From contig JALIRH010000007.1 in NCBI GenBank assembly GCA_023055505.1, positions 12,279,773 through 12,343,772 on the forward strand: a stretch of DNA of 64,000 bases, given 5' to 3'. Every line of letters starts with the position of its first letter. Positions within the stretch are counted from its first letter, which is position 1. The stretch is from Callipepla californica brunnescens (Eukaryota > Chordata > Aves > Galliformes > Odontophoridae). Position numbers and translations under genes: made by a program. Shown in pieces: positions 36,699 through 49,407 of this stretch. The notes beneath the pieces are model-generated. The model saw nothing but the letters and a program-made list of their open reading frames with translations, was not told where the DNA came from and did no database searches.

Positions 36699-39600
36699 TT
36701 CTTTGATTTCAGAATCACAGTCCCCTCATCTACTATCTAGAATTATTATTTAGGAATAAGGCAATGGAGCTGAATTATATGAAGTTATAGTTTTCACTAA
36801 TAACACTATCCTGAGCAATAAGCACATTTATATAAAAGATTTTATTTTCCCTGACTGTGTGGGCAAACATGTATCCACTATGTAGTGATCTCTCTACTCA
36901 CCACAGAAATGCAGATGCCTATGATATGAAACAGTCATCTTACGGACTATCTTTTAGTTTTCTCTCTGTATTTCTAATTACAGGATCATGGGCTAATATA
37001 TTCCTTCTCTTCTTTCAGTTTTTGACCCAAGAAAGAAATGATATTTCTTATGGCATTGGTGAATTTGTGTTCTTATTTAGAGAATGTTTATGTGTTTGTT
37101 TGTTGCTGGCATTTTAATGGTTTGGGTTTGAACCTGAAGGAACTGAATTGGTAGAATATGTGCTTTTCTGATTTCTATCAGGCTGTAAATTTGTAAAATA
37201 ACGTCCAATAGTGTTTCTTTTCATCTGCTATCATTATTGTTAGTATTATTTAGTATTATTTAATCTTATGATGCAGAAGAAAAGCTGTAAGCAATTTTGA
37301 AATTGCTTCAAAATTCAAATTTTTGAAATTTCAAAAAATCAGTTGAGGAAAATCACAGGCCCTGAAATTGAAAGCATGCATTTTGTTCTTATAGTTTAGC
37401 TGAAACTTCTCTATCAAAGCTGTATATAAATGAAGTTTATATAGGCTAATTAGACCAAAGAGCTTTTTACCAGCTATTTCCAGTATTTACAACACTGGAA
37501 ATGTTACAGTATTTCTAGTGTTTACTACCATACTTTTTCTAGTATTTGCAGTATTGCAGATTTTGCAGCCATTTTTTCTTATTCATGCTTTCAATAAGTC
37601 TCATATTTGATAACACTGTTTCACTGTAGTGTATCAGAGTAAAATTTCTAACTGAAGTAATTTTCATTAGGGAAACAAAAAAAATATAAATAATAAATAT
37701 ACATTAATATATTTTCTGGATACACATAAATATACACAAATACGTTTTCTGGAAGAGGAATAATTTGGAATTGTTTTGTTATATTTCATGAAAGTGCAAC
37801 AAGTTCTGTTTCAGCTTTTTTAAATGTAAGTTTCTATGTGGAATTTGAAATACTACTTTTAAAGTCACTTTAAATATTTTAAATAAAATAAAAATTTCAA
37901 TTGCTATCCCATAGCAAAAATTTAAAATCATATTCAATCAAAAAATATACATCAGATTTCTTTATATAACAAAAGTTGTGTCCTGTTTTTACCTGATAAA
38001 GCCATGCCACCAGTTCTGTTTCATTTCTGTATTTGCAGGCATGCCATTCCACAAAGCTTACACCATTATTATCCACTTAGAAGAATGAATGAATATTAAA
38101 TTCAAAATTTATGAAGACTCATGTATATTTTTGGAATAATCTGTTTATGAGTTAGAAATGCTAATAGTCTACCTTTAAGTTAAATATGGAAAATTTCTGT
38201 TGTGAAATATATAAATTCTCTGCATGTAACAAAGCACTACTGAATACATCCCTGCTGTGTAAGGCTTTCATGAAGTGCTGAGTCGATCTCATGGTTGCAT
38301 TTTATCTTTTACTCATATCTTTTAGATTCTTCCAATTGCTCTTGTTTTGCATTTTTGTTAAATATCTCATTTCCTTCTCTTTTGAATCTCATTTCCCACA
38401 TGTCAGTGAAAATGGAACATCAAAACAGCAGTTTTTTGATCGAGTTGAAATATGTTTGAGTTTAAATCGGTATTATGAGGTTGCATATGAGTTTACTTCA
38501 TAGATGTTGTTCCTAAAAGCTGAATCGACCATTATTTTATCTAATTTTATCATTATTTCTCTAATTTGTCAGAAAAATTAAAACTGGTGGTTTAATATTA
38601 TGAACCTGTATTGACATCTGTTGTCAAACAGTTTATGAATTCAACTCAGGTGTAGCAACACTTAAGTGTCATTTAAATCCTTAACTGCTGTAAAAACAAT
38701 AGCTTCAACAGTAAGCATAGATTCTGGACTGCTGCATTTAAGAATGAATTAGGATTTTCATAAAAGTTTAGGTATGAGTTTATGGTATCTGAGCTACACT
38801 TTTCTCTGCCTCCTGTGAGTGCGATTAATGAACTCTGAGGATCCATCTACAAGAACTGGTGTAGATGGTGATTTATTCTTCTGTTCATAATCTGAACTGG
38901 CCACAAACAAGATAATAAAGATCTAAAAGTCAAACAGAAGTTCCAGTACAGACTATGGCCAAGCTAAAAAGTTTCATTAGAAAATGCATGCATATTATTT
39001 CTAAAACAATTGCATGGTTTCCAGACTAGAGCTCATTCCCTTTAGCTAATTTGTTGCATCTTGCCATTCTTTACTTCTAAACTAGCATAGAAAAGTTGTT
39101 TTTTTCTTGAATTAACATAACTGTTTTTGAAGCAGAGTTATTTTATATGTTGCACACTCCAAGAGTGCCCAGGCACACCAGCAGAGACTAGCTCACTGTA
39201 GGGAGTTTTCATCAAATTCTCACCTTGACTTCCTGGTAACTAATTTGTCACATAGACAAGCCATGACAGGCTGAGAAGATATCAGCAATTTGTAGAAGTT
39301 GGTCTCCACTACTCTTGCTGCAGAAATTAAAAATAATAATAACTCAGTAATTCACAGGCTTGTTATACTGGGAATTTACTTATTAAAGATTTTAAGAGTG
39401 TAATGATGGTGTCATGCTACTGTTAAATCCTACAGTCCTAAGAATAATCACATTTGCGTGTTAACTGTTTTGTATGGATTATAAGGCTCATAAAGCGAGG
39501 AACGTAGAAATATAGCCAGTTTTTTTCTTTCTGGAAATTCCTTCATCTGCCAGAATCTTCTCTAATATTTCTTTCTTACACTCTGTGAATATTAAGGATA

Positions 39601-41227
39601 AATAAAGCTTTGCCCAGCTAATGTTATTTGAAATGGCCCTGTCAGTGTTATGTACATGGAAAGTTGTAATTTTACTTTCTTCAAGAAATCACTCACCTTT
39701 TATGATTTTGTTGTTGCATCCATTCATTCTTACATCATTTCTAGTGGTTTCTTCTGTCATCCCCCTAATTGAATTAAAGCTCTTCCTCCTCCCTTCCTAA
39801 TATTAAAATTATAGTAAACTATATGTACATCGCTTGCCTTCTGATCAGCTTTTTTCCTCCTTTTATCCTCTGGTCTACATTCAGATCTTGTTCAGTTTGT
39901 ACTGGAGCAGCAGTATAGAAGTGCTGGATAGGGCCATTTCTAAGCATGTGTAACATATTCACAAAGCAGTGCTGCTATCATTGCCATTACAGTGGAAATC
40001 CCAGAGAAACTCTGCACCCTACTAAGCACAGTGAAGCACAACAGCTGGTTACCACTGTAGCCCTGGAAAGTCAAAAAGCACAATGAGTTGAAAGGTTTAT
40101 AGAGACATAAAATGCTGGAATGTCACACAACAGATCAGTGGCCTAATCAGGAGCTAATCCTTGATTGTGACCTGACGTTGGGTAATACCATCTTTCTGTA
40201 TTCAGGAGCAACAACATAAGGCAGGGCAGGATTTGCAAGTTCTGAACCTAAAAGCTCAAAAGGTTTAAGACCTCTGAGCAGCTTCTCAGACAAAATTTAT
40301 TTTTTTGGTATGTGTGATCTCCATTCTTATCTTTGAAAATATTTTGTGCTTAAAACATTCTTCAGGATGTTTTTTCATTCCCTTTTTTACTCCCTGGAAA
40401 CTGCAGCTAAAAATGCTGGGTGCATATAGAAGTATTTTTCTAGACTCTACTGTAATACAACTATTCTGACTGAGAATTTCTAGTAATGAGTAAGTTGTAA
40501 AAAACTTCAAGGCAAAAATATTCCAATTTCCTGTAAAATTATAACTGGATTACTACCATAAAAACTAGTTCAACTTTTAATGACATAAAGTGGTTATATG
40601 AAGAGATCCAGTATATTTTGCACAACTTGCTAGAAACCTTACAAAAAATTACCATCTAGGTACTGAAGTGGATCTTCATTTCTACTGAGCTCAGAAACAT
40701 ACGCAGGTGGATTTGTGATGAAATTGTACCTGAATAATTCCTTCAGGGAGCCATTGCTCTGTTGATTGGAAGCTGAATGACTATCTCTACCCCTTCAGCT
40801 AAAGCCAAGACCTCAATACTATGTCCCACAAGAAAAGCCATTAGGACACACAGAGGAATATAATGCCACAAGGGTTCAGAAATAATTTTGAGATAGTGAC
40901 AAATCTATTCATTTTTCTTCCTATGTAAAGGTCATCAAACTTATATTTTTAAACCCTGGAAAGAAAGAAGGGAGGTTCTTACTTCATGCAACATTGTATT
41001 CTGTGTTCTTTCAAAATAACTTGTCTAAGTCATCAGAATGTGGGTTTGACTTATGATGTCAGTGTAAAACAGAGAGCAGCTGAATGCAATGTTTCTTACA
41101 AGAAGTTGAAGGATATGAAGTCCACAGACAATATTCTCAAGCAAGTGCAAGATATTCCTTCAGATCTGTATCTATATATGTAGTTTATAGAAACATGGTG
41201 TCATGCTGGAAGGAGCAAGGGATCTTT
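36699..41227. other. Non-coding, AT-rich stretch
   Basis: No element or gene is recognised. It contains short palindromes at 37303-37340 and a perfect 9-bp stem hairpin at 37476-37502. Open frames are all below 90 codons except 41084-41413, which runs into the following CR1. Confidence 0.55.
37476..37502. repeat. Perfect 9-bp inverted repeat in an AGTATTT-rich block
   Basis: ATTTCCAGT (37476-37484) and ACTGGAAAT (37494-37502) are exact reverse complements around a 9-base spacer. The following 50 bases repeat AGTATTT-like words (AGTATTTCTAG, AGTATTTGCAG). It is too short and AT-rich for a microRNA precursor. Confidence 0.7.
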
Positions 41228-41702
41228 CACAGAATCAGAATCACAGAATATCCTGAGTTGGATGGGACCCTAAAGGATCTTCTAGTACAGGTTGTGGCTG
41301 CACACAGGATTGTATGTATGGAAGTATTGTCCAAAAAATCCTTGAACTCCAGCAACTTGATGCCATGTCCACTGCTGTGGACATCTTGTTCCATGCCTAC
41401 CACCCTCTGGTGAAGAACCCTGTCGCTGCCCCTCTGCTCACTGTGAGTAGCTGCAGCCACCATGAGGCCTCCCCTCAGCCTCTTCTACTCTGGGCTGAAC
41501 AAAACCTTCATATGTCTTGCCCTCTATGCCCTTCCCATTTTAATTCAGGCTCTCATCACCTGGTCTGTACTTAAATCCAGGACTGGCCTGTATCAGATGC
41601 ATAATCCAGCACTTAGTCTTGTTGAACTGCACATGGTTGGTGACTGCTTAGCCCTCTAGTTTGTGAAAATCTTTCTGCAATATCTCTCTACCCTCAGTCA
41701 CC
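41228..41702 (-). mobile_element. CR1 LINE, 5'-truncated copy of a second subfamily
   Basis: The plus strand starts CACAGAATCAGAATCACAGA, then ATATCCTGAGTTGGATGGGA, a reversed CR1 3' end of the ..ATATCCTGAGTTGG.. type, also seen at 14073. Interior landmarks follow: TTGAACTCCAGCAACTTGAT, ACCACCCTCTGGTGAAGAAC, CTACTCTGGGCTGAACAAAA, and finally CTTGTTGAACTGCACATGGT leading to ATCTCTCTACCCTC. The copy covers the 3' part of the RT region only. Open frames that cross it (plus strand 41314-41574 and 41462-41659, minus strand 41227-41463) are by-products of this element. Confidence 0.85.
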
Positions 41703-42204
41703 TTTGAATACTCTCATTCACCCTTGTATGTGTTCTAGTCCAAAGCAGTGCAGGACCAGCTTTGAAATCAGACCAGTTGCTATAGCTTTGATCAGTTGAT
41801 CATAACTTTTGTTTTGTTGTTTGTTTGAGATTGTAATGCTTGACAGATTTCAAATGGGCTTTTTGTAGAAAGGGTTCCTTCACTGTACTGCTTTCAAGAA
41901 AACTGAGAATATTTGCTAACAAAATATTCTGAGGGTGATGATCATAAAGCTTTTTTTTTTTTTTTTTTTTTTGAATAAATGCTTTAGTCATTGTGGTCTA
42001 TGGCAGGGTCATAAGGAAGGAAGAAAGAACATAGCTGTAAGTGAAATTTATTATAGCGTGTGAATGGGATCAAGAAGAATTTGGGTTTTCCATCACTTCA
42101 GGTCACTTGAACATTTCTCTTATTTATCTTGGCCTCTCTAAGACACCAAGGATCCCTTCTGCTTGCCTATAAAATACTTCGCAGGAGGTCCTCCTTTCCT
42201 TCCT
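41703..42204. other. Non-coding gap with a poly-T tract
   Basis: A T22 run at 41951-41972 and a small GAAG-rich block at about 42015-42030 lie in otherwise featureless DNA between the CR1 copy and the CCCTT array. Confidence 0.6.
41951..41972. repeat. T22 homopolymer
   Basis: Uninterrupted T22 following AAAGC. No retroposed body is recognised. Confidence 0.9.
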
Positions 42205-42469
42205 CCCTTCCCTTCCCTTCCCTTCCCTTCCCTTCCCTTCCCTTCCCTTCCCTTCCCTTCCCTTCCCTTCCCTTCCCTTCCCTTCCCTTCCCTTCCCTTC
42301 CCTTCCCTTCCCTTCCCTTCCCTTCCCTTCCCTTCCCTTCCCTTCCCTTCCCTTCCCTTCCCTTCCCTTCCCTTCCCTTCCCTTCCCTTCCCTTCCCTTC
42401 CCTTCCCTTCCCTTCCCTTCCCTTCCCTTCCCTTCCCTTCCCTTCCCTTCCCTTCCCTTCCCTTCCCTT
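42205..42469. repeat. Perfect (CCCTT)53 pentanucleotide array
   Basis: Fifty-three consecutive CCCTT units with no substitution or indel, 265 bases in all, flanked by imperfect C/T-rich sequence (CTCCTTTCCTTCCT before, TTTTTGCTCTTC after). The plus strand is pure pyrimidine. The minus strand is (AAGGG)n, with G3 tracts separated by two A, which fits the G3N1-7 quadruplex pattern throughout. Such mirror-symmetric purine/pyrimidine tracts can also form intramolecular triplexes. The overlapping open frames of 114 and 141 codons encode only SLPFP repeats because the pentamer has no stop in any forward frame. They are not genes. The purity implies recent expansion, and the assembled length may be a minimum. 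Confidence 0.98.
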
Positions 42470-45400
42470 TTTTGCTCTTCTCTATATTATACTACTTATC
42501 ATCATGACTTTTAGAAAGCAGGTGACCAGTTTTGTCTCTACTTTCATTTTTTAAGACTAATAGGCACAACATTTGAGAACATTTTCCTATTCTAATGAAT
42601 TCCCCGGTGCTGAGACAGAGCACACTAAGGAGTGCATTTTCTGAAGCATTGTTTATTATGGATGATTGAAAGATATTGAAATTCTAGCAGAATTACTTTG
42701 AGACAAACTGCCCAAACGGAAATGTCCAGTAAGAGGACAAATCCTTTTCAATGAAATGACATTTAAACACAGGATGAATTTAGATCTACATGTAAAAACA
42801 CTTAATACCTTATGAATAGTATCAGAAACTAGCATCAAATTCTTGTCTTTGAGCAAAACTGTTTATAGGAGCAAGATTTTTAGGAGAAAAAAAAAAGGAT
42901 GACTATAATACAATTCACAAGAAAGATTAAGTAGGGAATAGTTTTAACAGCTCTACTGCTAAATGCAAAAACACCTGCAAGACAGACATTTGCAGAAACT
43001 TAGGAGCAAATATTAAAAGTTGGCTTTACAGTATAAAATCAATTTTCATGGAGGTGGGGTGACCATTTTCCAATGCTTATTCATATATAGTTGCCTTCTA
43101 AATGGATACAGCAGTAGAGAAAATATAGAGTTCAAAAGCTTATCTGGATCTCCTTTTATTCTCTCTATTTTAAAGGATTTATGGAAACTGTCAGAGGCAA
43201 TACAAAGAAGCACTTTCTCTGGGTATGTCTGTGGCTTGTTTTGGCTATCTCAAGATTGTGTGGGGAGAAAAGCAATTCATCAGTACTTTCTAGAAGAAGA
43301 ATTACTGAAGGCTAGTCAAAGAAAAAAGGAAGGTTTTGAATAAAGTGAGACATTCTTAAAGGTATAGGATTTGTTCAAGCATGAAAGGAAGCAATCTTAG
43401 GCTCAAAAGGTTATTAGAAGTTCTAAGAAGCCTTGCTGCCAAAATCTCCACAGCACTATTAATAAACATAATTCAATGGGAAAAATATGAAAAAGATTAT
43501 AAGGATCAACGTAAGAGAGCACAGATCCTCTGCAATAACTTGTTTAATTAAAAGTGGCATTACTCTTGATTCTAATGCGTTGGAAGTGAACATGCATGAT
43601 GATAGGAAGTAGATTTTTTTGGTGTCAGGAATGGTTTTTTTAAGAGATGTTTCGTGCTGACCCTTAAGACAGGAGTGAGAAAGCTTTGCAGTTCTGTTGT
43701 TAGTTATGGAATTTGAAGAGGAGGTATTTGATTTTTAGATCTCTTCCTCTGACTGGTATAATAGGACTTATGAGGTATGTGTAATAATGTGTGACAACTA
43801 CATTTGTTAATATTTTTAGCCTTACTTGAAACAATTGGCAGATTTTATTTGTTTCAAAGCCTTATGATGTTACAACAACTACACAGATCTATAATAGAGG
43901 AGGCAAAAAGGAATATTTCATTGTATTTTAGATTTGTTACCAGCAGAAAACTTCGCACAAATCTGTGATATTGTAAGACACACCTGGGCCAAATTTTGGT
44001 TGAATGTGAAGAAACTGGAAGGAGGTGGGAGTGAGGGAGTTGCTTAGATAAAAACATTAGTGTGATTGTATACTATGCTTGTTTTGCCAGGGATTTGACT
44101 AAGCTTGAATCTATGCTTAACATTGGAAATGCAAAGTAAAACTTCAAGGATATTGAATCAATGTATGTTAAACTGAGGAATATTTGAGTGTGGAAAAAGT
44201 CAAAATGTGAGAAAAGTAGAGGAAAATAGTTCTGACTTCTGGAGCTGAGGTTTATATATATGGTGCTCAGTTGTGTTGACAGGAGTCTTGCTGGAAGCAG
44301 AAGCGCTTATAAATAAAAAATGAATGTGAGAGCTTCATCTCTTTTCCTAAATCAGTGCATTTATATGCATATGTAAGGAAGGTAATTATTTAATCATATT
44401 TAAGAAGAAATGGGTATATTTGTATATACATTCACAGAGATATGTGTGTCTGCTTGGATCAAAAAGGGACAACATCCCCTCTTTTTTGCACCATATTTGG
44501 CAAACCTGCTAGTCAGAACAGGAAATTGCAGCCTCCCTTTCCATGAACCAAAAACTGTAAAGTGCAATGGGTTTTGATGGACACTCATATATAAAGAAAG
44601 GTGAAGCTTAATGGAACCATTAACAATAAGGAAACTTTAGCTATGTGTGGGATTAATTTAATGAATTATGGATAGCTTTATCCAAGCCAGTTGTCTATAA
44701 TTCTTTTATAGTCAGTGGAGAGCAATGAACAAGCCTTAGAACATGACTCATCTCATGCTAAAGTTGGCTAAGGCAAAAGCACATCACCAATGTCATAATT
44801 ATTTCCCCCCCAACAACCTAAAAGAACGTACAGGAAGACTATGCTAAGGATGAATGTTTGCATAAAAAAATGCATTCTTTTAGATAAGTTTAAGCTTCTG
44901 CTTCCCTGAGGGTGTGGTTCAAAGAGATTGTCTGCTTATTGGTAATTCTGGAAATACTCAGCCGTACAAACTAGCCAGGCAGAGGAATGTGAGCTATAAC
45001 TGCATAGATCTGCACATGTAGATCTGTCCCTCTGTCTACGTTTTTATGCTCATATGATCACTTTTTCTCTTCCTATGATCACTTTTTCTGACTACTATTT
45101 CAATTGCCTATTTGTATATTAATGTCTACAAATGACTACTGTATGGATTTACTTGGCTTGGCACACCTCTTTGCATATCATGCATGCCACTGTCCTTGTC
45201 CCTCTTGTGGATCTTTTGGAGCTGTTCAGAAACAATATTCCACAGTTAAAAAAAAACTAAACAGATTTAAAATTGGCAGAATATAGCCTTGAGAATCCGG
45301 ATCTTTCACTCTTATCCACATTATATGAATTATATGAATTAAAAATACGGTGACAATTTAGGGTAGAATAAGAAAAGAACAAATTCAAATCTTGGGTAAA

Positions 45401-45639
45401 CTGAATCATTTCAAAAAGTGATCATATGAGAATATTCATCCCAGTATACTTAGGTGTCTGGCTGAAGTAATCTCAAGTGCCACTGGTAATATATATAGGT
45501 TTTTTTTCCTGAGAAACTGATGAAGATAGAAACAGTTGCAAAGTCTGATAAGCCCTTGTAGTGTACTCTAGATCAGTTCCTCAGAAAAGTCAGGAACATT
45601 TTATCTCAGAAAAAAAATAGATATACTTAAGAACACAAG
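42470..45639. other. Non-coding stretch, no recognisable element
   Basis: AT-rich DNA. The longest frame is 107 codons (43020-43343, plus) with no recognised domain. A 16-bp direct repeat (TATGATCACTTTTTCT) occurs at 45053-45068 and 45074-45089, and a 9-bp repeat TTATATGAA is doubled near 45323. Confidence 0.55.
45053..45089. repeat. 16-bp near-tandem direct repeat
   Basis: TATGATCACTTTTTCT occurs twice with a 21-base period (45053-45068, 45074-45089) and a five-base CTTCC spacer. It is a small local duplication of unknown origin. Confidence 0.85.
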
Positions 45640-45790
45640 GATGTGAATAGCAACCAGGGTGGTCTTGTCAAAAACATATCACATCAGAACAGGCAGATTT
45701 ATTTTTTATGACAGAATAGCAAGTCTCATGCTTACATTGCTGTCTCAGACTTTACACTGTCTTAGATAATGCAGCCTTAAGAAGCAGAAA
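45640..45790 (+). mobile_element. Old CR1-like LINE RT fragment
   Basis: AATAGCAACCAGGGTGGTCT, then TGTCAAAAACATATCACATC, then GAACAGGCAGATTTATTTTT and TATGACAGAATAGCAAGTCT. These follow the order of the CR1 RT segment that in intact copies encodes ..NQHGF.. and then the TNLISFYD region just before catalytic block A. The next bases (GACTTTACACTGTCTTAGATAAT) recall ..DFSKAFDTV.. but are broken. It is related to, but older than, the fragment at 28785. The assignment rests on block order. Confidence 0.5.
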
Positions 45791-46854
45791 AAATTGTGGT
45801 TTCAAAAAGAAATGAGATCTAAGACATGTCTGGTATTCATTATTTTCAGTAGATTATAAAATACAGAGAAAGAGAGAGGAAAAATATTGCATTATGTGAA
45901 ACAAGGTAAGTCAAATTGTGAAAGGTTACTAGGTTAGAATTTCATCTACCTTGAAACAGAACGTCCTGTGACATTTCACTGTTGAAAAAATGATAATTAA
46001 AAATCTATATAAAACTCTGATTTGTTCAGTGGCTTCATATATGGATGGAAAAAATTATAGACAAAAGCATTTTAAAATAGTACTGCTATAATTAGGCTTC
46101 TTTTAAAAACATATAAGAATGTTTTGGCTAGGTATTTAATTTAGTTTTGTTTCCTGTGCTTTTGTGTGCTGTTTGGTTTTGAGTCTTAAAATAGAACATT
46201 CTTATTATAATCTAGTATGAGCTTTCTTACTATGGAGCAAATGAAATTGTCTTTCACCTCATTTTGTATATTCGGTCAAAATAAAATGTATAGAAGATCT
46301 TCTGATTGTTTTCTATGCCTTTATAATAATGTAAATGTGCAAAGTGATGGGTTATGAAAATATGGAGACCATAAATTAGATTTACATAGCCTGGTAGGAT
46401 GCCCAATGAAGCAATTGAGGTTAAGAAAATTATGAGTAATGTAATTCCTGGGCATGCCAAAGAGTTGTAAGTCAAGTGCTTTCCTAAGACTGTTGTAGCA
46501 ATAATTGTAAGTAGATGAAGCTTTAATATATAAGTCCCCAAATCATTCCTTTCATAACAAGAACTGATTTTCTGCTTCATTAAATAAAATCAGATTAAAA
46601 AAAAATGTAATCAGAGATCTGGCAGAAAACACCTATTAGTATGAGTGAGAAACAGACTTTGTGGTGTTTTTTTTTGTTTGTTTGCTTTTCATTTTCCTTC
46701 CCCTCCCCCCCCCAGTATTAAAAGATCTGTAATGGTTTGAGAGTTGTAGACAACCCATCAAAAATGGTGTTTTCATAACTAATTCACATGGACATTTGTG
46801 AGTGTTTGAGGGTACAATGTCTGATGGTGCCGGAGATCTGCATCATATAAAAGT
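45791..46854. other. Non-coding stretch, no recognisable element
   Basis: AT-rich. One 108-codon minus frame (46254-46580) has no recognised domain. A T/C-rich run with nine C at about 46698-46712 is the only simple repeat of note. Confidence 0.55.
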
Positions 46855-47070
46855 GGAGATTTAGACTGAATGTAAGGCAGAAGTGTTTTGTTTTATGTTT
46901 TTTCAATAAGGCTGGTGAGGCACTGGAACAAGTTGCCCAGAGATGCCCCATCCTTGGAGACATTCAAGCAATGTTGAACAACCTTCCTGAGCTGCAGGTT
47001 CATTGCAGGGGAGTTGGACTAGCTGATCTTTAAAGTTCCTTTCCAACTCAAACAATTGTGATTCTATGAT
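46855..47070 (+). mobile_element. CR1 LINE 3' end, 216 bases
   Basis: AGGCACTGGAACAAGTTGCC, then CAGAGATGCCCCATCCTTGG, then AGACATTCAAGCAATGTTGA, GGGGAGTTGGACTAGCTGAT and TTCCTTTCCAACTCAAACAA, ending GTGATTCTATGAT. This is the full order of the plus-strand CR1 3' end. Weaker similarity begins at about 46855 (AGATTTAGACTGAATGTAAG). Only one copy of the terminal octamer remains. The opposing minus-strand frame at 46903-47157 is antisense to this element and not a gene. Confidence 0.9.
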
Positions 47071-49407
47071 AAAAATAATCAGATTACCTTGGTTTGTCCA
47101 GATTGCCTCCTGTGCTTCATGTTTTGCATCCCCTGTAAAGTATTTGCTAGGTGACACAGGACAAAGCCACTCTAGGGAAGACTATCAAATCAAATTAAGA
47201 AAAAAATCTTGGCCATGTTTTTCTTCAGCAGTAACCCAGGAAACAGCATAGATCTAATCTTAATTTGAAACTGAAGGTATATTGTGAACACACCACAGTG
47301 AAGAGTTACAACTCAACGTAGATAACTAAAACTTCTTATTATAGGTTTTGTTTGTTCGTTTTAATAAACTCTAAGTTTTATCTGGCAGTGCTCAGAAAAA
47401 ATTGGGCCATAGTCCAATTAGGTCAAAGACATAAAATTCCATACAACAAAACTATATACATCTACTCATGGCAAACATTTGAGAATAAGTACGTTGATTT
47501 TACAGAAATATGCTTGGCAACCTATCATGATTTGTATGTGAATCTCAGAGAAATTGAAAGGGAGTGCAGAATTGCTATTAAGTATGTAGCAGAAACAAGG
47601 GAAAATTTTTAAACCTATCTTAAGCCTAAATCCCACTGCCTTAAATAGTGCCTATGTATGTAATAAAAATACAGAAGAAAGGATCTATTTGACTTTCCCT
47701 ACTGGGATCACTGCTGACTGTCAGACTTCATGCTGTATGCTAGAGTTTTGTGCTGAGTATTTTTTTTCCCTGCCACGTTAACTAAACTCTTGCACAATCA
47801 TTTCAAAGAATGAATCAGAATTTCAATCACTTACACACTGTATTTTCAGAGTGGCTAACTGTGTATTCAGTTGGAGACATTAAATAGATACAACCACATC
47901 TAAAAAGAATGCTTTTTCCTGTGACCTCAGCCGTCAGAAGAAGAAAAACACAGCTGGGAGCACTATCACAAAGCAGACGACCTAGAGGAAGAGAAGGCTG
48001 CAAGCTGTGCCTCAGTAGGGCATGGACAGCTGCAGAAATGGAGCTGCAAAGCAGCTGGTTGGAGAAAGCCAAGCCAAGCAGTAGCGTCGCTATGATAAAG
48101 CTGTGGGAAGCTTTTTGAAGCTCTGACATGACTCCCCAAGCAGTGTGGTCAATTGAAAGAGAAGCACTGCCTAGGGCATGGTGGACTGTAGAAGCTCTGG
48201 GGAGGAGAGGTAAAGCATGTGCATGCCAAAGGGCAGGAGGCAGCTGGGCTGCAACAGGCATTGGGAGGAATCACTAACGGGCTGCTGACCCAAATTGCAA
48301 AGAAGCAAAGCCAGGGCTGTGCTCAAACTCAGGGTGAGAAAAGGTTAGTATGCCATTTATGCAGCTGATATGAATGTCACGTGGATGAAATGAGATAACA
48401 AGAAAGGGAGCAAATTAAACTTGATATTTTTCTTATTTTTATTGATTTATTTTTATGAGAGGAGTATATTTCCACAGAAGATCTCTGGATGAGGCAGGAT
48501 AGGGAGATCAAATGTCTGGAGGAAGCATGTCAAGATTCAGCAAGGCAGTATTCTAAAAAGAAATGCTGCCCCTCTTAATATCATCAGACAATGAGATCTA
48601 GCGTTAAGCACAGTCAAAATTCAATCATAAAACACAGAAGTCCTGCCAGGCTTGCTTTCTACTATTGTTTGATGCAATGGTCTTTCCTATAATTTGAAAG
48701 AAAATAAGAGAAATGCAGAATGACGTGGGGAATCCAAATGGACACAGGTGGAAAGATCCTTCATGTGACTAGAATGGCAAATTTGTATTCAGACTAGCAA
48801 AGTTTTGCTCAGTGAAATTGTAGAGATCCATATCTGACAGCAACCACTATGGCAGATGCATGTTACCCTAGCCAAGCTGACCATAAAGAGAATCAAACTC
48901 AATTAAGTGGAGAAATTCATCATTAATACAGCAATTCAAACAAGAAGTTTCATCATTCTCTCGAAGACCCATCCCTGCTGCCTCATTTACTGTATAAACT
49001 TTCCAAAGCATATTGCTTCAGGGTTTTCTTTTTCTTTCCTGTAATATACAGCATTGAGCTGACAGTCTGAATGCAACAAATAATAAAAATAATATATAAA
49101 GGGAAAATATGAACACCTTGAAAAGTTTTAAGATTCTTTAAATCTCTAAAAAGTCTTTCTAATATAAGTAAAAAACAAGAATTGAAGTGGTTGGCAATAT
49201 GCTACATGTGCAGGTTTTAATAAACTCAGATTGGAAGTCTCTAAACATTGCTGCAGAATAAATACTTCAAGAGCCTCCACAGCTCATGTAAGAGTTTTAG
49301 TTTAGCAGATACACATATTACAAGAGCTAATGCTGAAAATCAGCACTAACTGACAGCTCTGTGTTTACATTCTCAACTGCCCAGCAAAACTAGGCAGAAA
49401 GAAGGTT
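47071..49407. other. Non-coding stretch with a less AT-rich patch
   Basis: Between about 47920 and 48320 the sequence is visibly richer in G and C than its surroundings. On the minus strand it carries the longest open frame outside repeats that looks compositionally balanced: 144 codons, 47827-48261, starting MPVAAQLPPALWHAHALPLL, rich in A/L/S/H. An overlapping plus frame of 69 codons lies at 47909-48118. I recognise no domain, and no poly-A signal or promoter was identified. It could be an exon of a non-coding RNA, an unrecognised old repeat, or chance. Confidence 0.4.

Noticed and set aside
37303..37340. Run of AT-rich palindromes (GCAATTTTGAAATTGC and neighbours)
   Set aside because: Short self-complementary words are frequent in AT-rich DNA. 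No regulatory or RNA-gene pattern.
42129..42554. 141-codon and 114-codon open frames encoding SLPFP repeats
   Set aside because: They are read through the CCCTT array, which has no stop in any forward frame. Products are pure five-residue repeats with no gene context.
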